A stretch of 64,000 nt of DNA from Buttiauxella sp049686335. GTDB taxonomy: Bacteria > Pseudomonadota > Gammaproteobacteria > Enterobacterales > Enterobacteriaceae. The notes beneath the pieces are model-generated. The model was not told the DNA's origin, searched no databases, and saw only the letters and a list, made by a program, of their open reading frames with translations. The position numbers were made by a program, and so were the translations under genes. Shown in pieces: positions 52,240 to 60,235 of the stretch. The first letter of the stretch is position 1, and each line of letters starts with the position of its first letter. The stretch lies in contig NZ_JBAVHX010000004.1 in assembly GCF_049686335.1 (NCBI RefSeq), positions 620,001 to 684,000 of the forward strand, in the 5' to 3' direction.

Positions 52240-53435
52240 TACACAGCCTGCATCAACGCGTTCATCATGTTGTCGTTGGTGCTAATCACTTTGGTGTTAG
52301 CCTGGTAGTTACGCTGAGCGCTCATCAAGCCAACCAGTTCAGAGGTTAAATCGACGTTGGATTCTTCCAGCGCGTTGGATTTGATATAGCCCAGCAAACC
52401 ACTGCCCGGAGCGCCAATCAGTGGGGCGCCGGAGGTTCCCGTTTGTGCCCAGGTGGTGCCATCTTGTGATTGCAGGCCGTTAGGGTTGGCGAAGTTGGCG
52501 ATGATCAACTGCCCTTGTAACATGCGCTCCCCGTTGGAGAAGGTCGCATAGACATTGCCTTTTTCATCGACCTGCTGACCGGTACGCTCACCCGAGGCAT
52601 AGCCGTCGCCCTGGTTGCGGCTGACGGAGAAGTCGGAGCCATACTGCGTGGTACCGGCGTAGTTCAGTTTGATAGCAATCGCATCCGCACCGGTCGGGGT
52701 AAATGCCAGATCCGTGGAGGTGGTTCCGTTGGCAAAGTTCGCCATATTGCCATTGGTACCGAAGTTGATGTCATTCTGACCAATGCTGCTGCCGTCCATG
52801 TAGTAGTGGACCTTCCACTGGTTATCAACCGTGTCACTCTTAACAAAATATTGGGTTAGCGTGTGCTCGCGCCCAAGGGAATCAAACACCTGGGTGGTGT
52901 AGGTGTTGTTATAAGAAGTATCGTCGGTCGGGTCGAAGGTTTTACCTGGCGCTTTTGCATTGGCATCAAAGTTGGCAGTAAAGCCGACACCTGAGGTCGC
53001 TTTGGCAGGAATAGACCCGCTCTTAATGCTCAGATTGCTCACCGTACCGACCTGCAAATTACCGTTGGCATCGACCGGATAACCTTGCATGTTCATGCCG
53101 AGGTTATTCACCAGGTTGCCGTCTTTATCGGTGCCGAAATACCCTGCGCGGGTGTAGGAGGTGGTGCCTGATGTGTCGCGTACCACAAAGAAGCCGTTGC
53201 CTGAGATAGCCAAATCCAGCGAGTTGCTGGAGCTAATAATATTGCCGCCGCGCGTAATACTTTGTGTGACTCCGGTAACGCCCACGCCCAGCGGCTGTGA
53301 TTGCGCATACAGAGCAGCGAACTCCGCACGACCGGATTTGTATCCTACGGTTCCGGTATTGGCGATATTGTTACTGATAGCGCCCAACTGCTGGCTTATC
53401 GCGTTAAGACCTGAGGTTGCAATACTAAAACTCAT
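52239..53435 (-). CDS. flgE: Flagellar hook protein FlgE (LfgE)
   Basis: Hook subunit, 398 residues. MSFSIATSGLNAISQQLGAI and SNNIANTGTVGYKSGRAEF at the N-terminus, ending NVDLTSELVGLMSAQRNYQA. The ATG at 53435 is the family start; the frame extends 34 codons upstream into flgD without support. Confidence 0.96.
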   Translation of the reverse strand: MSFSIATSGLNAISQQLGAISNNIANTGTVGYKSGRAEFAALYAQSQPLGVGVTGVTQSITRGGNIISSSNSLDLAISGNGFFVVRDTSGTTSYTRAGYFGTDKDGNLVNNLGMNMQGYPVDANGNLQVGTVSNLSIKSGSIPAKATSGVGFTANFDANAKAPGKTFDPTDDTSYNNTYTTQVFDSLGREHTLTQYFVKSDTVDNQWKVHYYMDGSSIGQNDINFGTNGNMANFANGTTSTDLAFTPTGADAIAIKLNYAGTTQYGSDFSVSRNQGDGYASGERTGQQVDEKGNVYATFSNGERMLQGQLIIANFANPNGLQSQDGTTWAQTGTSGAPLIGAPGSGLLGYIKSNALEESNVDLTSELVGLMSAQRNYQANTKVISTNDNMMNALMQAV

Positions 53436-53460
53436 GATTTCATCCTGATGACAAAAGTTG

Positions 53461-54141
53461 TTACGTCCGGCGAGCGCCGGAAGCCTGTCCGCCAAACTGA
53501 CTGATGCTGCTGTACGGGACTTCTCCCAGTCCGGCAATTTTCAGCATCGTGACACCGCCTTTTAGCGGGATACGCACATTGCTCACGGTGCCACCAATCT
53601 CCAGCGGAATGGATTGTTCGCCGCTATCGGTCACCGCGCTCAGGGTGTATTTCCCCTCAGGCAAGCCCATTTTTTTCGCATCCAGCGTAAAGTCCACCAG
53701 CCCCGCCTGTTGGCGGCCGAGCTCAATCTTGTGTTCATTGCCGATGGCGTCTTTGACATGCACGGTGACTGATGAAGCCGGGTGCTCAAGCGTCAGACGG
53801 CCATTGAGTACCGAGTCACCTTGCAACTCCACGCGGTCGGCCTGCACCATCACGTTCTGCCCGACCAGGTTGGCCGTGGTCAGCGTCTGCAAGTTATCCA
53901 TCATGATGCTGCTGTTCTGCATCAGGCTTGCGACCTTTTCCATCGACTGGACCTGGGAGAGCTGCGCCAGCTGGCCGACGTATTCCGTCCCATCGGTCGG
54001 GTTCAGCGGATCCTGGTTTTGCACCTGCGCCACCAGCAGTTTCAGGAACATATCGTTCATCCCTGACGCAGATTGCCCATTAGCGGAAACTGAACTTCCG
54101 CTGCTGTTCTGGGTGTAATTAGCCCTATCCGTGACGTTCAT
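53461..54141 (-). CDS. flgD: Hook scaffold protein FlgD (LfgD)
   Basis: Hook-capping protein needed for hook assembly and not kept in the finished structure, 226 residues. Family motif NDMFLKLLVAQVQNQDPLNP then DGTEYVGQLAQLSQVQSMEK. 3 bp after flgC. Confidence 0.95.
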   Translation of the reverse strand: MNVTDRANYTQNSSGSSVSANGQSASGMNDMFLKLLVAQVQNQDPLNPTDGTEYVGQLAQLSQVQSMEKVASLMQNSSIMMDNLQTLTTANLVGQNVMVQADRVELQGDSVLNGRLTLEHPASSVTVHVKDAIGNEHKIELGRQQAGLVDFTLDAKKMGLPEGKYTLSAVTDSGEQSIPLEIGGTVSNVRIPLKGGVTMLKIAGLGEVPYSSISQFGGQASGARRT

Positions 54142-54144
54142 GAA

Positions 54145-54570
54145 TTACACCTCGCCCAGGCGCAGCAAGCTTTGCTGCATGCTTTTGACACTGCTGAGAA
54201 CCTCAGCGCTGGTTTCAAACCCGCGAGACGCAGACATCATGTCAGCCATCTCTTCCACGACATTAATGTCCGGGTAATAGACATAGCCCTGGTTGTTGGC
54301 CATCGGGTGATTAGGTTCATAACGTGAAACCGCCTGACCGGTTTCCACCACGTCCATAATCTGCACGCGGGCACCGGCAAAGGCGTTATTCCCGGCAAGC
54401 TGGCTGTTCTGGTAAACCGAAGCAAAGACCGGACGGCGCGCTTTATACACCGTGTCTTCACTGGCCGATGGAGCATCGGCGTTGGCCATGTTACTGGCGA
54501 TGGTGTTCAGCCTGACGGTTTGCGCCGTCATAGCTGAACTGGAGATGCGATAAATGTCCGTAAAAGCCAT
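54145..54570 (-). CDS. flgC: Flagellar rod protein FlgC (LfgC)
   Basis: Proximal rod, 141 residues. AMTAQTVRLNTIASNMANAD near the start and YPDINVVEEMADMMSASRGF at the end match FlgC. 18 bp after flgB. Confidence 0.95.
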   Translation of the reverse strand: MAFTDIYRISSSAMTAQTVRLNTIASNMANADAPSASEDTVYKARRPVFASVYQNSQLAGNNAFAGARVQIMDVVETGQAVSRYEPNHPMANNQGYVYYPDINVVEEMADMMSASRGFETSAEVLSSVKSMQQSLLRLGEV

Positions 54571-54588
54571 ACTTTCTTCCTGAACGAA

Positions 54589-54939
54589 TTATTTGCCTTC
54601 GATGGCAGCCCGTAATCCCGAAAATTTCATTTTCAGAAACGTCAGGCTCATTTGGTAATCCATGCTGTTTTTCGCGAATGCAGCTTGTTCCACATCCAGC
54701 GCCACCGTATTCCCGTCCGCAGAGGGTTGATACGGCAGGCGATATTTCACTTCGGGCCCGCTTTCTGGAAACAACAACTGCTTTGAACGTTGCATCTGAG
54801 CGGCAAAATCAATATCTTTAGCCTTGAAATTAGGGGTATCCACGTTGGCGAGATTGGTGGATAACAGCTCGGCCCTGGTCAGTCGGAGCTGCAATGCCTG
54901 TGGATGTACGCCTAATGCCTTGTCAAAACTAATACTCAC
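54589..54939 (-). CDS. flgB: Flagellar rod protein FlgB (LfgB)
   Basis: Proximal rod, 116 residues: FDKALGVHPQALQLRLTRAE, LLSTNLANVDTPNFKAKDID. No ATG is available: a GTG at 54939 has AAGGAG at 5 bp, while a second GTG at 54945 overlaps that site and is less likely. First gene of the hook/rod operon flgBCDEFGHIJKL-lafW. Confidence 0.94.
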   Translation of the reverse strand: MSISFDKALGVHPQALQLRLTRAELLSTNLANVDTPNFKAKDIDFAAQMQRSKQLLFPESGPEVKYRLPYQPSADGNTVALDVEQAAFAKNSMDYQMSLTFLKMKFSGLRAAIEGK

Positions 54940-55040
54940 TGTCACTCCTTACCGTCTTACGTCCTCTCTGGCACTCCTGGCACAGATCGCTCTTAGCGGG
55001 ATCCTGCGATCAACCACACTTGCGAACAACCATACATAAA

Positions 55041-55056
55041 GCAACTTTCATGCCAG
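55041..55056 (-). promoter_or_regulatory. Sigma-54 promoter of the lateral flgB operon
   Basis: Minus strand TGGCATGAAAGTTGCT: 14 of 16 positions fit TGGCACG-N4-TTGCW counting the free ones, with exact GG-N10-GC spacing. Start point would be near 55030, about 90 bp before flgB. The likely activator is LafK. Confidence 0.82.
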
Positions 55057-55068
55057 GTTTATAACGAT

Positions 55069-55836
55069 ATGATTTTAAAAAGCATTACGCCTTCTGTTAC
55101 GCCAATGCGGAAGAACCTCTTCCGCCTCGCTTTCGTCGGGTTAAGCCTGGTTTGTGCGCCGGTAAAAAGTGCGCCATCCGACGCCCAAAGCCAGGTAGAA
55201 AACATCGTCAGAAAAAGTGCTCAGAGCGAAATTAAACAGCTGGCGCAGACTCAGGGATGGGGTAAGTACGACGTCCAGTTAGAAACGGTGATCCCGCAGG
55301 AAGCTTCCGCGCTGGCGGCATGTCAAAAACCGCTGGTTGTTTCGCCCGTCAGTAAACGCCTGCTTTATCGTCTGCGTTATGAAGTGAAGTGCCCGGCAGC
55401 ACAAGACTGGACGCTGACCGTTGCCGTCAAAACCGCCGTTAATGTGCCCGTGTTAGTCGCGGCGCAGACTCTCGAACGCGGGCAAGTGATTGCGGCTGCG
55501 GATGTGGTGATGCGCGTGCAGGATATTGCCCCGCTTAACGGCCAGTTTTTTAACACGCCAGAAGAGGTACTGGGTCAAACGGTGAAGCGACGCATTTCAG
55601 CCTCCCAGGTGGTGAACGTCGCGCAGCTTGAGCAGCCGGTGATGGTCGAGCGTGGACAGAGCGTGTTGATGGTGGCCCGTCATCAGGGAATTGAAGCCAG
55701 CACCACCGGTGAAGCCATGAAACAGGGGCGAAAAGGCGATGTGATTCGGGTGCGTAACATCAGCAGCCAGCGCACGGTGGATGCCATCGTCGTTTCACCA
55801 GGTGTGGTGCAAATCCTTACCGTTCCCGGAAAATGA
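55069..55836 (+). CDS. flgA: P-ring assembly chaperone FlgA (LfgA)
   Basis: Periplasmic chaperone for FlgI, 255 residues. The N-terminus has a basic stretch and a signal segment (RKNLFRLAFVGLSLVCAPVKSA). The C-terminal SAF-like domain shows VPVLVAAQTLERGQVIAAAD and DVIRVRNISSQRTVDAIVVS. Divergent from flgB. The start at 55069 has only AGG upstream; Met13 (55105) is a less supported alternative. Confidence 0.93.
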   Translation: MILKSITPSVTPMRKNLFRLAFVGLSLVCAPVKSAPSDAQSQVENIVRKSAQSEIKQLAQTQGWGKYDVQLETVIPQEASALAACQKPLVVSPVSKRLLYRLRYEVKCPAAQDWTLTVAVKTAVNVPVLVAAQTLERGQVIAAADVVMRVQDIAPLNGQFFNTPEEVLGQTVKRRISASQVVNVAQLEQPVMVERGQSVLMVARHQGIEASTTGEAMKQGRKGDVIRVRNISSQRTVDAIVVSPGVVQILTVPGK

Positions 55837-55853
55837 AATTTTTATTCCAGGAT

Positions 55854-55881
55854 TAAAGTTTTTGCGGATTGACGTCGCTTT
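55854..55881 (+). promoter_or_regulatory. Sigma-28 promoter of flgM
   Basis: TAAAGTTT (8 of 8 at -35), 12 bp, then GTCGCTTT (4 of 8 at -10). It lies 56 bp upstream of flgM, where class 3 expression of flgMN is known in other systems. Confidence 0.6.
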
Positions 55882-55936
55882 ACAGTGACAGAAGAAGATG
55901 GATACCGACGAATTCTGGTTTACCTCAGGAGAGAAC

Positions 55937-56212
55937 ATGAAAATTAACCCACACCACTACCCGCAAATCCAGCCGACGCTGAACAGCCAGGCCACTAAAG
56001 AGCTGGGTGAAACGCAATCTTCTGCGCCGTTACGCAGTGCGCCGGTCGCGGCTGTCGATCCGGTGCTGGGCGATGCACAGAAAGCGCTGCAAAGCCTGCC
56101 GGAAGTCGACATGGCGCGCGTGGCGGAAATGAAGCAGGCCATCAGCAACGGTCAGCTGCATGTCAATCTTGATGATCTGACACTCTCCATTCAGAAGTAC
56201 TTTCAACGGTAA
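55937..56212 (+). CDS. flgM: Anti-sigma-28 factor FlgM (LfgM)
   Basis: Negative regulator of the lateral sigma factor, 91 residues. The C-terminal helices EVDMARVAEMKQAISNGQLH and DDLTLSIQKYFQ match FlgM's sigma-binding part. The ATG at 55937 has CAGGAG upstream. Its stop TAATG overlaps the flgN start. Confidence 0.93.
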   Translation: MKINPHHYPQIQPTLNSQATKELGETQSSAPLRSAPVAAVDPVLGDAQKALQSLPEVDMARVAEMKQAISNGQLHVNLDDLTLSIQKYFQR

Positions 56213-56646
56213 TGACGATGATGACCGCAGGCCAACGGATGACCGCTTTGTTGCAGGGTATGGTGCAAGACAGGCAGCGCTATATCACGCTGAAGAATTT
56301 GCTGGAACAACAACGCACGCTGCTGCTGGAGCGTAATAGCGAGCAGCTCGAGGTGGCGAATCAGGAACTGATGCAGAATTACCAGCTGCTGGCTGATAGC
56401 GCGGCGGTTCGCCAGCAAACGTTGCAAACGCTCGGCTTTAGCGCCGATAAAGCGGGCTTACGCCAGTTTATCCAGCGTTTACCCGAGCAGCACCGGGGCA
56501 AAATCAACGCGCTTTGGGAAGATTTACAACGTCATGCCCGGCACTGCCAGCAGCTCAATGAACGTAATGGCATGGTGCTGCATATGCAGCAGCAGATTAT
56601 GGAAAATGTGGTCAACGCAGGTCAGCCCGCGCAGTGGCTGTACTGA
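56212..56646 (+). CDS. flgN: Export chaperone FlgN (LfgN)
   Basis: Cytoplasmic chaperone for FlgK and FlgL, 144 residues, nearly all helical and Gln/Leu-rich, with ITLKNLLEQQRTLLLERNSE near the N-terminus. FlgN proteins diverge, so position after flgM weighs in the call. Starts at the flgM stop; its end meets fliJ 2 bp away, with no room for a terminator. Confidence 0.88.
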   Translation: MTMMTAGQRMTALLQGMVQDRQRYITLKNLLEQQRTLLLERNSEQLEVANQELMQNYQLLADSAAVRQQTLQTLGFSADKAGLRQFIQRLPEQHRGKINALWEDLQRHARHCQQLNERNGMVLHMQQQIMENVVNAGQPAQWLY

Positions 56647-56648
56647 GA

Positions 56649-57083
56649 TCAGCCTGAGCGCTGGCGGCGCAGGAAACTTTGGGCCGACATCGCATCGGTG
56701 GTTTTCTGCTCTTTTCGCGCTTCTTCACCCGCAAACTTGTCCCGCCGCTGTTCCAGCACCAGTTGAAACCCGCGCTCACGACGCGCTTCATGCAGCAAGT
56801 TCTGTTGGATCTCCTGCATTTTCATATCCGCCAGCGCCTGCTCCTGCTTTTGCCAGTTGATGATCCGCTGGATGTTTTTCTTATACTGCGCCTGATTGGT
56901 CATCATCGCGGCATGGGTATGCCCCTCACCACCTGGGGTCAGCGCCAGGTCATTCAGCGCCTGAATATTATTGGTATAGCGCTGACACAACTGCTGTTGG
57001 GTCGATAATTTTCCGCTGAGATCTTTTACGCTACGGGCGCGAATGTGTACCAGTTGCTCAAGCGTTCTGATGGTTTTTGGCAT
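56649..57083 (-). CDS. fliJ: Flagellar export protein FliJ (LfiJ)
   Basis: Coiled-coil stalk of the export ATPase, 144 residues, charged and helical (MPKTIRTLEQLVHIRARSVK; QKQEQALADMKMQEIQQNLL; RRDKFAGEEARKEQKTTDAM). Last gene of the fliEFGHIJ group, 25 bp after fliI. Confidence 0.9.
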   Translation of the reverse strand: MPKTIRTLEQLVHIRARSVKDLSGKLSTQQQLCQRYTNNIQALNDLALTPGGEGHTHAAMMTNQAQYKKNIQRIINWQKQEQALADMKMQEIQQNLLHEARRERGFQLVLEQRRDKFAGEEARKEQKTTDAMSAQSFLRRQRSG

Positions 57084-57108
57084 CCTTTACCTCATGTATC
57101 CCGACGGT

Positions 57109-58425
57109 TTATCGCTGAACCAGGGTCTGCAAATCCTCAAGGGTGTTTTCAAGCGTCGCCCCAAAGCCAACTTCCTGTTGTAAAAAATGGTGAATGGCGG
57201 GAGCCAGCCCGACCGCACGATCGACCACGGGATCGCTTCCTGCGACGTAGCCACCCAGCGGCAACATCGGTTTGATATTCATGTATTCGCCATAAAGCTG
57301 TTTTACGGTGCGCGCCGCACGCTGATGATCGGTGCCGGTCACCTGCGACATGCAGCGGCTTATCGATTGAGAAATGTCGATGGCGGGATAATGCCCGGCT
57401 TCCGCAAGATGCCTGGAAAGAACAATGTGACCATCGAGCACCGCTCGCGCGCAGTCGACAATCGGATCCTGTTGATCGTCCCCTTCTGCCAGAACGGTGT
57501 AGATGGCGGTCATAGTGCCCTGCCCTTCACTGTTTCCGGCACTTTCCACCAGTTTCGGGATCAGGCCAAAAGCGGAAGGAGGATAACCTTTGGTGGCTGG
57601 CGGTTCGCCAAGAGAGAGCGCAATTTCGCGCTGCGCCATGGCATAGCGAGTGAGTGAATCCACCAGCAGCAGCACGTCCAGCCCCTGGTCGCGATAATAA
57701 CTGGCGACCGCGTGACACAGTTCAGTGGCTTTCAGGCGCATCAGCGGGGATTCATCCGCCGGAGCCGCGACAATCACCGACTTCGCCAGCCCGCTTTCCC
57801 CGAGGGAATGGTCGATAAACTCTTTGACTTCGCGACCACGCTCGCCGATCAATCCCACCACTACCACATCGGCACGTGTGTAACGGGTGAGCATGCCCAA
57901 CAGCACACTTTTCCCCACGCCACTGCCTGCCATCAGCCCAACGCGCTGGCCTTTGCCAATAGTGAGCAAACCGTTAATGGCACGCACGCCTACATCCAGC
58001 GGTTCATCCACCGGGCGACGAGTCAGCGGATGAATTTGTGCGATTTGACGCGGTAAAGGCGTTTCGCCCTGTAACTTTCCTTTTTGATCCAGCGGTTCAC
58101 CCAGCCCGTTGACCACGCGCCCGAGCCATTGCATCCCCACCATCACGGATCCTTCTTTTTCAGCGGGATAAACTTTGGCTCCGGCAATCAGCCCGGCGGG
58201 ATGTTTAAATGGCATCAGATGGGTGATTTCACGATCGAAACCGACCACCTGCGCATCCATCATGCTGCCATCGACGCTTTCGATACGGCAATGCTGGCCG
58301 ATTGCCAGCACGCAGCCGACGCACTCCAGCAGCAGACCATTAACCCGAATCAGCCGTCCGGCGACCCGGGCGAGGTTGATATTCTCAATCGATTTCAGCG
58401 CTTGTTCAAAATCGAGCTTATGCAT
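57109..58425 (-). CDS. fliI: Flagellum-specific ATPase FliI (LfiI)
   Basis: Hexameric ATPase of the flagellar type III export system, 438 residues. Walker A MAGSGVGKSVLLGML at 165-179, Walker B LDVLLLVDSLTRYAMAQREI, and the family's EPPATKGYPPSAF. Overlaps fliH by 8 bp. Confidence 0.96.
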   Translation of the reverse strand: MHKLDFEQALKSIENINLARVAGRLIRVNGLLLECVGCVLAIGQHCRIESVDGSMMDAQVVGFDREITHLMPFKHPAGLIAGAKVYPAEKEGSVMVGMQWLGRVVNGLGEPLDQKGKLQGETPLPRQIAQIHPLTRRPVDEPLDVGVRAINGLLTIGKGQRVGLMAGSGVGKSVLLGMLTRYTRADVVVVGLIGERGREVKEFIDHSLGESGLAKSVIVAAPADESPLMRLKATELCHAVASYYRDQGLDVLLLVDSLTRYAMAQREIALSLGEPPATKGYPPSAFGLIPKLVESAGNSEGQGTMTAIYTVLAEGDDQQDPIVDCARAVLDGHIVLSRHLAEAGHYPAIDISQSISRCMSQVTGTDHQRAARTVKQLYGEYMNIKPMLPLGGYVAGSDPVVDRAVGLAPAIHHFLQQEVGFGATLENTLEDLQTLVQR

Positions 58426-59173
58426 CCATCGATTCCGGCAAGAGTGTCTCTTTCAGCACATCCACGCACTGTTGCAGACGATGTTCGCAACCGACGTCCA
58501 TTTCCGTGGTTTCGGTAATGACCCGGCATTCTCCCGGCAACATGTGCGGGTCAGCGCATAGCCCCCACTCACGGGCACGCTCAGGCTCTGCTTCGCTGAT
58601 GCGACGAAACTCTTCGCTATTCAGGCACACTTTCAGCTGCTCCGGCGTTTTAGCGAGGCTATTTACGGCCTCTTCCACCAGCGTCAGTAGCTGCGTCGGA
58701 TGCAGGGTTAGCTCACAGCGAATCACCTGGCGGGTGACTTTTTCCACCAGTTGCAGCAGCTCATTACGCCGACGCGTTTCATACTCCGCCAGATACTGTT
58801 TTATTTGCCCGGTGATGCCATCGAGCGGCTGCGAAGCCTCAATAAACATTTGCCGTCCGGCGAGTTTGCCTTCGTCATGCCCCTTACGCATCCCTTCATC
58901 GAAGCCCAGACGCACGCCTTCCTGGTATCCTTCACCGCGACCTTCTTCCAGGCCCTGTTCAAAACCTTGCTTCATACCTTCCTGAAACCCATCGGCAAGC
59001 TGCTGTTGCAGGCTGGCGTTATCCAGAAACGGCGCATGTAAATCGACATTATCGGGTGCACCACCCGCGAGCTGACGGCTGCGGTGTAAAGGTGGAAATT
59101 TATGGACTCTCGGCCTCACGCTCGCTGTTGTGGCAAGCGGTTTGGCAAAACGTGATGGGGTCGGCTGACTCAT
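58418..59173 (-). CDS. fliH: Flagellar assembly protein FliH (LfiH)
   Basis: Negative regulator and partner of FliI, 251 residues. A run of Gly-every-fourth-residue repeats (EGMKQGFEQGLEEGRGEGYQ and on, residues 62-105) is the FliH helix-packing hallmark, followed by a coiled-coil YLAEYETRRRNELLQLVEKV and the C-terminal FliI-binding part. 3 bp after fliG. Confidence 0.93.
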   Translation of the reverse strand: MSQPTPSRFAKPLATTASVRPRVHKFPPLHRSRQLAGGAPDNVDLHAPFLDNASLQQQLADGFQEGMKQGFEQGLEEGRGEGYQEGVRLGFDEGMRKGHDEGKLAGRQMFIEASQPLDGITGQIKQYLAEYETRRRNELLQLVEKVTRQVIRCELTLHPTQLLTLVEEAVNSLAKTPEQLKVCLNSEEFRRISEAEPERAREWGLCADPHMLPGECRVITETTEMDVGCEHRLQQCVDVLKETLLPESMDA

Positions 59174-59176
59174 CGT

Positions 59177-60235
59177 TTACTCCATCGTCAGTTCAGAGAA
59201 GAGACGCACCTGAATCTCGCCCTCTTCTGCCAGTTCGCGCACGGTGGCCATAATCTCTTTACGCACCTGCTCAACACGACTCGCCGGTACGGGGCCCAAA
59301 CGCGTGCCGGTACTTTGTAATAGCTGGACCTGGCGTTTTGGCATGGCGCTATAAATCGCCTGGCGCAGCACCGGTTCGGTACCTTTGAGCGCCACCGCCC
59401 ACTCTTCAATCGGGATTTCATCCATCAGGCGTTGAAGCACCGCTGGGGTCTGGCGGCTGAGGATAAAGAATTCGTACATCTGATCTTTAAGCTCGTTAAC
59501 CACGTCCTCGTCACGAATACGCAGCTGTTCCAGCAGCTCTTGCTGGTTCGACGGAATGCGGTTCACGATATCGGCGGCGTGTTTAATCCCCACCAGTTTG
59601 GAACCGTGCTCGGACAACACCGCCACACCGCGCTCAATAATGCGATCCAGTTCGTCAATCACGTCACGGTTAACATCATCAAGCCGCGCAATACGGTAGA
59701 TGATTTCATCCCGACGCGACGCTTCAAGACAGCTCAGAACGCCCGCCGCTACATCCGGCGGTAAGAAGGCGAGAAACACCGCTTGCAGCTGCAAATGTTC
59801 CTGCTCGATCAGGCTGGCAAGTTGCGGGGTATCCACCCATTGCAGACGCGCCATCCGGTAACGCACTTCGTCACCATAAATGCCGTTAATCACGCTGCGG
59901 GAAATCTCACCGCCCAGCGCTTTATCGAGAATATTCTTCAGATAGGTGCGGGATGCGCCATTAATACCGCTCTGCTCGCGATAATCCTGAAAGAAGTTAT
60001 TCATCGCATTACGTGCATGAGTCACTTTAATGCCGTGCAAACGCGCCATGGTTTCACTGACGCGTACCACCTCTTCACGGCTTAATTTCGCCATCACCGT
60101 CGCGGCGGCTTCTTCGCCAATACTCAGCAGTAAAATGGCCGCCTGCTCGAGACGGCTGCGCCCGTTATTGGCGCTGTTAGCCGGGCTACGATTACTCTTG
60201 TTTGCTTGCGGCTGCGGCTGCGCTATTTCGCTCAT
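59177..60235 (-). CDS. fliG: Flagellar motor switch protein FliG (LfiG)
   Basis: Rotor protein that contacts the stator, 352 residues. N-terminal LEQAAILLLSIGEEAAATVM, middle domain VLSCLEASRRDEIIYRIARL, and C-terminal torque helix region with charged residues RQAIYSAMPKRQVQLLQS. The start overlaps the fliF end by 44 bp. Confidence 0.95.
   Translation of the reverse strand: MSEIAQPQPQANKSNRSPANSANNGRSRLEQAAILLLSIGEEAAATVMAKLSREEVVRVSETMARLHGIKVTHARNAMNNFFQDYREQSGINGASRTYLKNILDKALGGEISRSVINGIYGDEVRYRMARLQWVDTPQLASLIEQEHLQLQAVFLAFLPPDVAAGVLSCLEASRRDEIIYRIARLDDVNRDVIDELDRIIERGVAVLSEHGSKLVGIKHAADIVNRIPSNQQELLEQLRIRDEDVVNELKDQMYEFFILSRQTPAVLQRLMDEIPIEEWAVALKGTEPVLRQAIYSAMPKRQVQLLQSTGTRLGPVPASRVEQVRKEIMATVRELAEEGEIQVRLFSELTME

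Noticed and set aside
54965..54992. Sigma-54 promoter for flgA from the TGGCAC repeats
   Set aside because: Two TGGCAC boxes occur, but the following GC is at N8 and not N10.
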